DNA of 8,861 bases from Desulfobacteraceae bacterium (GTDB lineage Bacteria; Desulfobacterota; Desulfobacteria; Desulfobacterales; BuS5): assembly GCA_030592105.1 (NCBI GenBank), contig JAUVKE010000087.1:1-8861 (forward strand), in the 5' to 3' direction. The position numbers and the translations under genes are program-made. Below the pieces are notes generated by a model. It saw only the letters and a program-made list of their open reading frames with translations, was not told the origin of the DNA and did not search any database. Positions 6,632 to 8,861 of this stretch are shown here, one piece after another; within the stretch, counting starts at the first letter, position 1; the number at the start of each line of letters is the position of its first letter.

Positions 6632-6708
6632 AAATCCAGACATCAATTTTAATTTTTTGTATCCGCATATTTCCATAATTACGCACAAAAAGAGAGGATA
6701 GTAACAAA

Positions 6709-8436
6709 ATGCCTAAAGCCGATCCAGCCCCTTCACCAGCAAATTTTATCCGGCACATTATAGCCGAAGACTTAAAAGCCGGGAAAAATAACGGCCGTAT
6801 TGTAACAAGATTTCCACCGGAGCCCAATGGATACCTCCATATAGGACATGCCAAATCCATATGTTTAAATTTTGGCATAGCCGAAGAAAATCATGGTGGA
6901 ATCTGCAACTTTCGGTTTGACGATACCAATCCCGTTAAAGAGGATATCGAATATACTAAATCCATAATATCGGATGTAAAATGGCTCGGTTTTAACTGGG
7001 GGGATCGTTTAATGTATGCATCTGATTATTTTGAACAATTGTATGGGTTTGCCCTGCAATTAATCAAAAATGGGAAAGCATATGTCTGCAGCCTTGATGC
7101 CGAACAGACAAAATCGATGCGGGGAACACTCCAGAAACCAGGCATTGACAGCCCTTTCAGAAATCGGTCCATGGAGGAAAATCTGAATCTGTTTGAAGGT
7201 ATGAGATCGGGAAAATTCCAGGACGGAGCCCATGTTCTCAGGGCAAAAATAGATATGTCTTCTCCCAATTTAAACATGCGCGACCCTGTTATGTATCGGA
7301 TAAAACATGCTCACCATCACAGGACAAAGGATCAGTGGCACATATATCCCATGTACGATTTTGCCCATTGCCTTTCAGATTCCATTGAAGGGGTCACACA
7401 CTCCATCTGCACCCTGGAATACGAAGATCACAGGCCTTTGTATAACTGGTTCCTCGATAATCTTGAACTGCAATCTCATCCCCGGCAGATAGAATTTGCA
7501 CGGCTTAATCTCAGCTTTACCATTATGAGTAAACGAAAGCTTTTAAAGCTTGTCGAGTCAAAGGCTGTCACAGGGTGGGATGATCCCAGGATGCCCACCA
7601 TTGCCGGTATGAAAAGACGCGGATATACAGCAGAGGCCATAAGAAATTTTTGCGAACGGATAGGTGTTGGAAAAAAAGAGAGTACAGTCGATGTCGCGCT
7701 TCTGGAATTTTGTGTGCGGGAAGAGCTTAACCGTACATCCCCCAGAGTTATGGGAGTGTTACGTCCATTGCGGGTTGTTATAGAAAATTATCCCGAAGAC
7801 AGGGTCGAATATCTTGATGGTCCCTACCACCCTGAGGATACAGCAATGGGCTCCAGAAAACTCCCCTTTTCCAGGGTGATTTACATAGAACAGGATGATT
7901 TTCTTGAAGAACCTCCAAAAAAGTTTTTCAGATTAGGCCCTGGCCGTGAAGTACGGCTCAGATATGCTTATTATATTAAATGTGTTGACCTTGTAAAAGA
8001 CAGCAAAACAGGAGAAATTATTGAAGTACGCTGCACCTATGATCCGGAAACCAAAGGGGGTTCCTCCCCGGACGGACGCAAGGTAAAAGGAACCTTGCAT
8101 TGGGTCTCCGCATCCCATGGGGTAAATGCTGAGGTACGCCTCTACGACCGGCTTTTCACCAGGGAAAATCCTGGAAACGAAAAAGATGGTAAAGACTTTA
8201 TGGAATCTTTAAATCCGGATTCCATGGAAGTTCTTGAAGACTGCATGGTGGAGCCGAGCCTTGCAGATGCCCCGCCGGAAAAGAAATATCAACTTGAAAG
8301 AATCGGTTATTTTTGCGTTGATTCCAAAGATTCATCCAAAGACAGGCTTGTTTTTAACCGAACAGTGACATTGCGGGACACCTGGGCTAAAGTATCAAGA
8401 AATTTGAAAAAAAATGTAACTATTCAGCGTCGCTGA
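6709..8436 (+). CDS. glnS: GlnRS, glutaminyl-tRNA synthetase
   Basis: A 575-residue class Ib synthetase that charges tRNA-Gln with glutamine in the cytoplasm; E. coli GlnRS has 554. The Rossmann domain opens with [18 protein letters not shown] (33-50) and the HIGH signature at 44-47. FRFDDTNP lies at 68-75 and the acceptor-binding insertion follows at roughly 110-210. M273-SKRK277 is the KMSKS-class loop, followed by [20 protein letters not shown] (287-306). The C-terminal beta-barrel anticodon-binding domains run from about 340 to LRDTWAK (555-561). These motifs are GlnRS-type rather than GluRS-type. A GAGAGGA-like site ends about 10 nt before the ATG. CATAAT at 6674-6679 is a possible -10 with only a weak -35. 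The last six codons (VTIQRR) and the stop lie inside the inverted-repeat element that begins at 8415, so the tail after LRDTWAK is probably not ancestral. Confidence 0.97.
   Translation: MPKADPAPSPANFIRHIIAEDLKAGKNNGRIVTRFPPEPNGYLHIGHAKSICLNFGIAEENHGGICNFRFDDTNPVKEDIEYTKSIISDVKWLGFNWGDRLMYASDYFEQLYGFALQLIKNGKAYVCSLDAEQTKSMRGTLQKPGIDSPFRNRSMEENLNLFEGMRSGKFQDGAHVLRAKIDMSSPNLNMRDPVMYRIKHAHHHRTKDQWHIYPMYDFAHCLSDSIEGVTHSICTLEYEDHRPLYNWFLDNLELQSHPRQIEFARLNLSFTIMSKRKLLKLVESKAVTGWDDPRMPTIAGMKRRGYTAEAIRNFCERIGVGKKESTVDVALLEFCVREELNRTSPRVMGVLRPLRVVIENYPEDRVEYLDGPYHPEDTAMGSRKLPFSRVIYIEQDDFLEEPPKKFFRLGPGREVRLRYAYYIKCVDLVKDSKTGEIIEVRCTYDPETKGGSSPDGRKVKGTLHWVSASHGVNAEVRLYDRLFTRENPGNEKDGKDFMESLNPDSMEVLEDCMVEPSLADAPPEKKYQLERIGYFCVDSKDSSKDRLVFNRTVTLRDTWAKVSRNLKKNVTIQRR
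8415..8428 (+). repeat. Left terminal inverted repeat of the 8415-8668 element
   Basis: TGTAACTATTCAGC, the exact reverse complement of 8655-8668. It lies within the glnS coding frame and encodes part of its final codons. Confidence 0.85.
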
Positions 8437-8545
8437 TTTAAGATAGGCAGCAGGTATGATCTGATTAAAACTTTGAAATTGTTTGAACAGATTAGAGAGC
8501 GTTAAGAAAGAATCCATCAGGGCTGAACTTATTGACGTTATTTTC

Positions 8546-8554
8546 TGGTATACT
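8546..8554 (+). promoter_or_regulatory. Possible extended -10 promoter for ssb, inside the element
   Basis: TGG-TATACT is an extended -10 motif (TGn plus 5 of 6 of TATAAT) in the unpaired centre of the inverted-repeat element, about 140 bp before ssb and in its direction. There is no good -35 at 16-18 bp; TTGACG at 8532-8537 is too close (11 bp). It is only a candidate. Confidence 0.25.
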
Positions 8555-8654
8555 ATTACGCAAGATTATATTTTTAACAGATTCTTTCTTTACGACCTCT
8601 TATCTGTGAGTTTTTCATGGTTTAATCAGATTATACCTGTTGCCGTACATATTA

Positions 8655-8668
8655 GCTGAATAGTTACA
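8655..8668 (-). repeat. Right terminal inverted repeat of the 8415-8668 element
   Basis: GCTGAATAGTTACA, the exact reverse complement of 8415-8428. It ends 12 bp before the ssb Shine-Dalgarno sequence, so ssb keeps its ribosome binding site but any native promoter further upstream would be displaced. Confidence 0.85.
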
Positions 8669-8680
8669 ATAAAACTTAAA

Positions 8681-8687
8681 AAGGAGG
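8681..8687 (+). promoter_or_regulatory. Strong ribosome binding site of ssb
   Basis: AAGGAGG, a full Shine-Dalgarno match, lies 6 nt before the ATG at 8694 and fixes the ssb start. It is clearly stronger than the sites in front of the other genes in the window. Confidence 0.85.
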
Positions 8688-8693
8688 CAATAA

Positions 8694-8861
8694 ATGGCAG
8701 GACTAAACAAAGTAATTTTAATAGGGAATCTGGGAAGGGATCCTGAAGTAACCTATACTCCGGCGGGCCTTGCAGTTGCACGATTCAGTATAGCAACCTC
8801 GGAAGCATGGACTGATAAAGCATCAGGGGAAAAAAGAGAAAAAACGGAATGGCACCGTATA
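8694..8861 (+). CDS. ssb: SSB, single-stranded DNA-binding protein, N-terminal part (cut by window edge)
   Basis: 56 codons are open to the window edge. The protein starts [19 protein letters not shown], then [20 protein letters not shown], then [16 protein letters not shown], which is the OB-fold opening of bacterial SSB with the NKVxLIGNLGxDPE, G-x-AVAxFSxATSE and TEWHR signatures. SSB coats single-stranded DNA and recruits replication and repair proteins through its C-terminal tip, which lies outside the window. The start is set by the strong AAGGAGG site. It follows glnS on the same strand with the inverted-repeat element between them, so its transcription either reads through from glnS or begins in or just after the element. 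Confidence 0.95.
   Translation, partial: MAGLNKVILIGNLGRDPEVTYTPAGLAVARFSIATSEAWTDKASGEKREKTEWHRI

Larger units (their letters stand above)
8415..8668. mobile_element. 254-bp MITE-like inverted-repeat element between glnS and ssb
   Basis: The two ends are perfect 14-bp inverted repeats (TGTAACTATTCAGC at 8415-8428, complement at 8655-8668). Inside, 8446-8469 pairs with 8621-8644 at 22 of 24 positions, and 8488-8514 pairs with 8580-8606 at 23 of 27. The unpaired centre is 8515-8579. No protein-coding frame of meaningful length fits inside, so it is non-autonomous. Ends starting GTAA recall IS66-type termini. Taking GTAAC as the tip, the 8 bases on each side (AAAAAAAT and AATAAAAC) agree at 6 of 8, but they are A-rich and give only weak support for a target duplication. 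Alternatives are a structured RNA or a large bidirectional terminator. The inverted repeat is certain; its mobility is inferred. Confidence 0.65.

Noticed and set aside
6372..6878. A 168-codon minus-strand frame across the mscS-glnS gap
   Set aside because: It runs antisense through the ends of two well supported genes and through the repeats and palindromes between them. It matches no family I recognise and contains the same FFVLHP repeat reading.
8532..8554. Full sigma-70 promoter TTGACG with TATACT inside the element
   Set aside because: The spacing is 11 bp, far below the 16-18 bp needed; only the extended -10 part is kept as a weak candidate.

Overview
The window is ordinary bacterial chromosome, AT-rich and densely coding. 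The start of a division and cell wall (dcw) cluster, mraZ-rsmH-ftsL-ftsI-murE, lies on the minus strand. A standalone condensation-type acyltransferase, an MscS channel, glnS and the start of ssb lie on the plus strand. Gene content and protein character suggest a Gram-negative anaerobe of the Desulfobacterota (old Deltaproteobacteria, Desulfobacterales type). This is inferred from the style of the proteins and repeats; no 16S or other marker is present.

Minus strand, 1-3735: transcription runs from mraZ toward position 1. The genes are very tightly packed: 4 bp between mraZ and rsmH, and 4-bp ATGA overlaps at ftsL/ftsI and ftsI/murE. They cover dcw transcriptional control (MraZ), 16S rRNA methylation (RsmH), the divisome (FtsL, FtsI) and peptidoglycan precursor synthesis (MurE, cut by the window edge). 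The mraZ leader holds a regular array of TGGAT/TGGGT boxes just downstream of a plausible sigma-70 promoter, the expected layout for MraZ autoregulation.

Plus strand, 3994-6461: a 464-residue protein with the HHxxxDG motif of the condensation/acyltransferase superfamily is followed after 20 bp by an MscS-family mechanosensitive channel. They probably form a two-gene operon. The substrate of the first is unknown.

6462-6708: this intergenic region is a patchwork of repeats. It holds a second copy of a ~57-bp repeat also found upstream of the condensation gene, two GC-rich hairpin palindromes, and a 34-bp perfect palindrome built on GTAGAGACGC.

6709-8861: glnS is followed by a 254-bp imperfect inverted-repeat element (8415-8668) with 14-bp perfect ends, then by ssb, cut by the window edge. 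The left end of the element lies inside the glnS reading frame and supplies its last six codons and stop. The right end stops 13 bp before the ssb ribosome binding site. I see no clear new multi-gene system. The best leads are this MITE-like element, the MraZ box array, the repeat patchwork and the condensation-protein/MscS pair.
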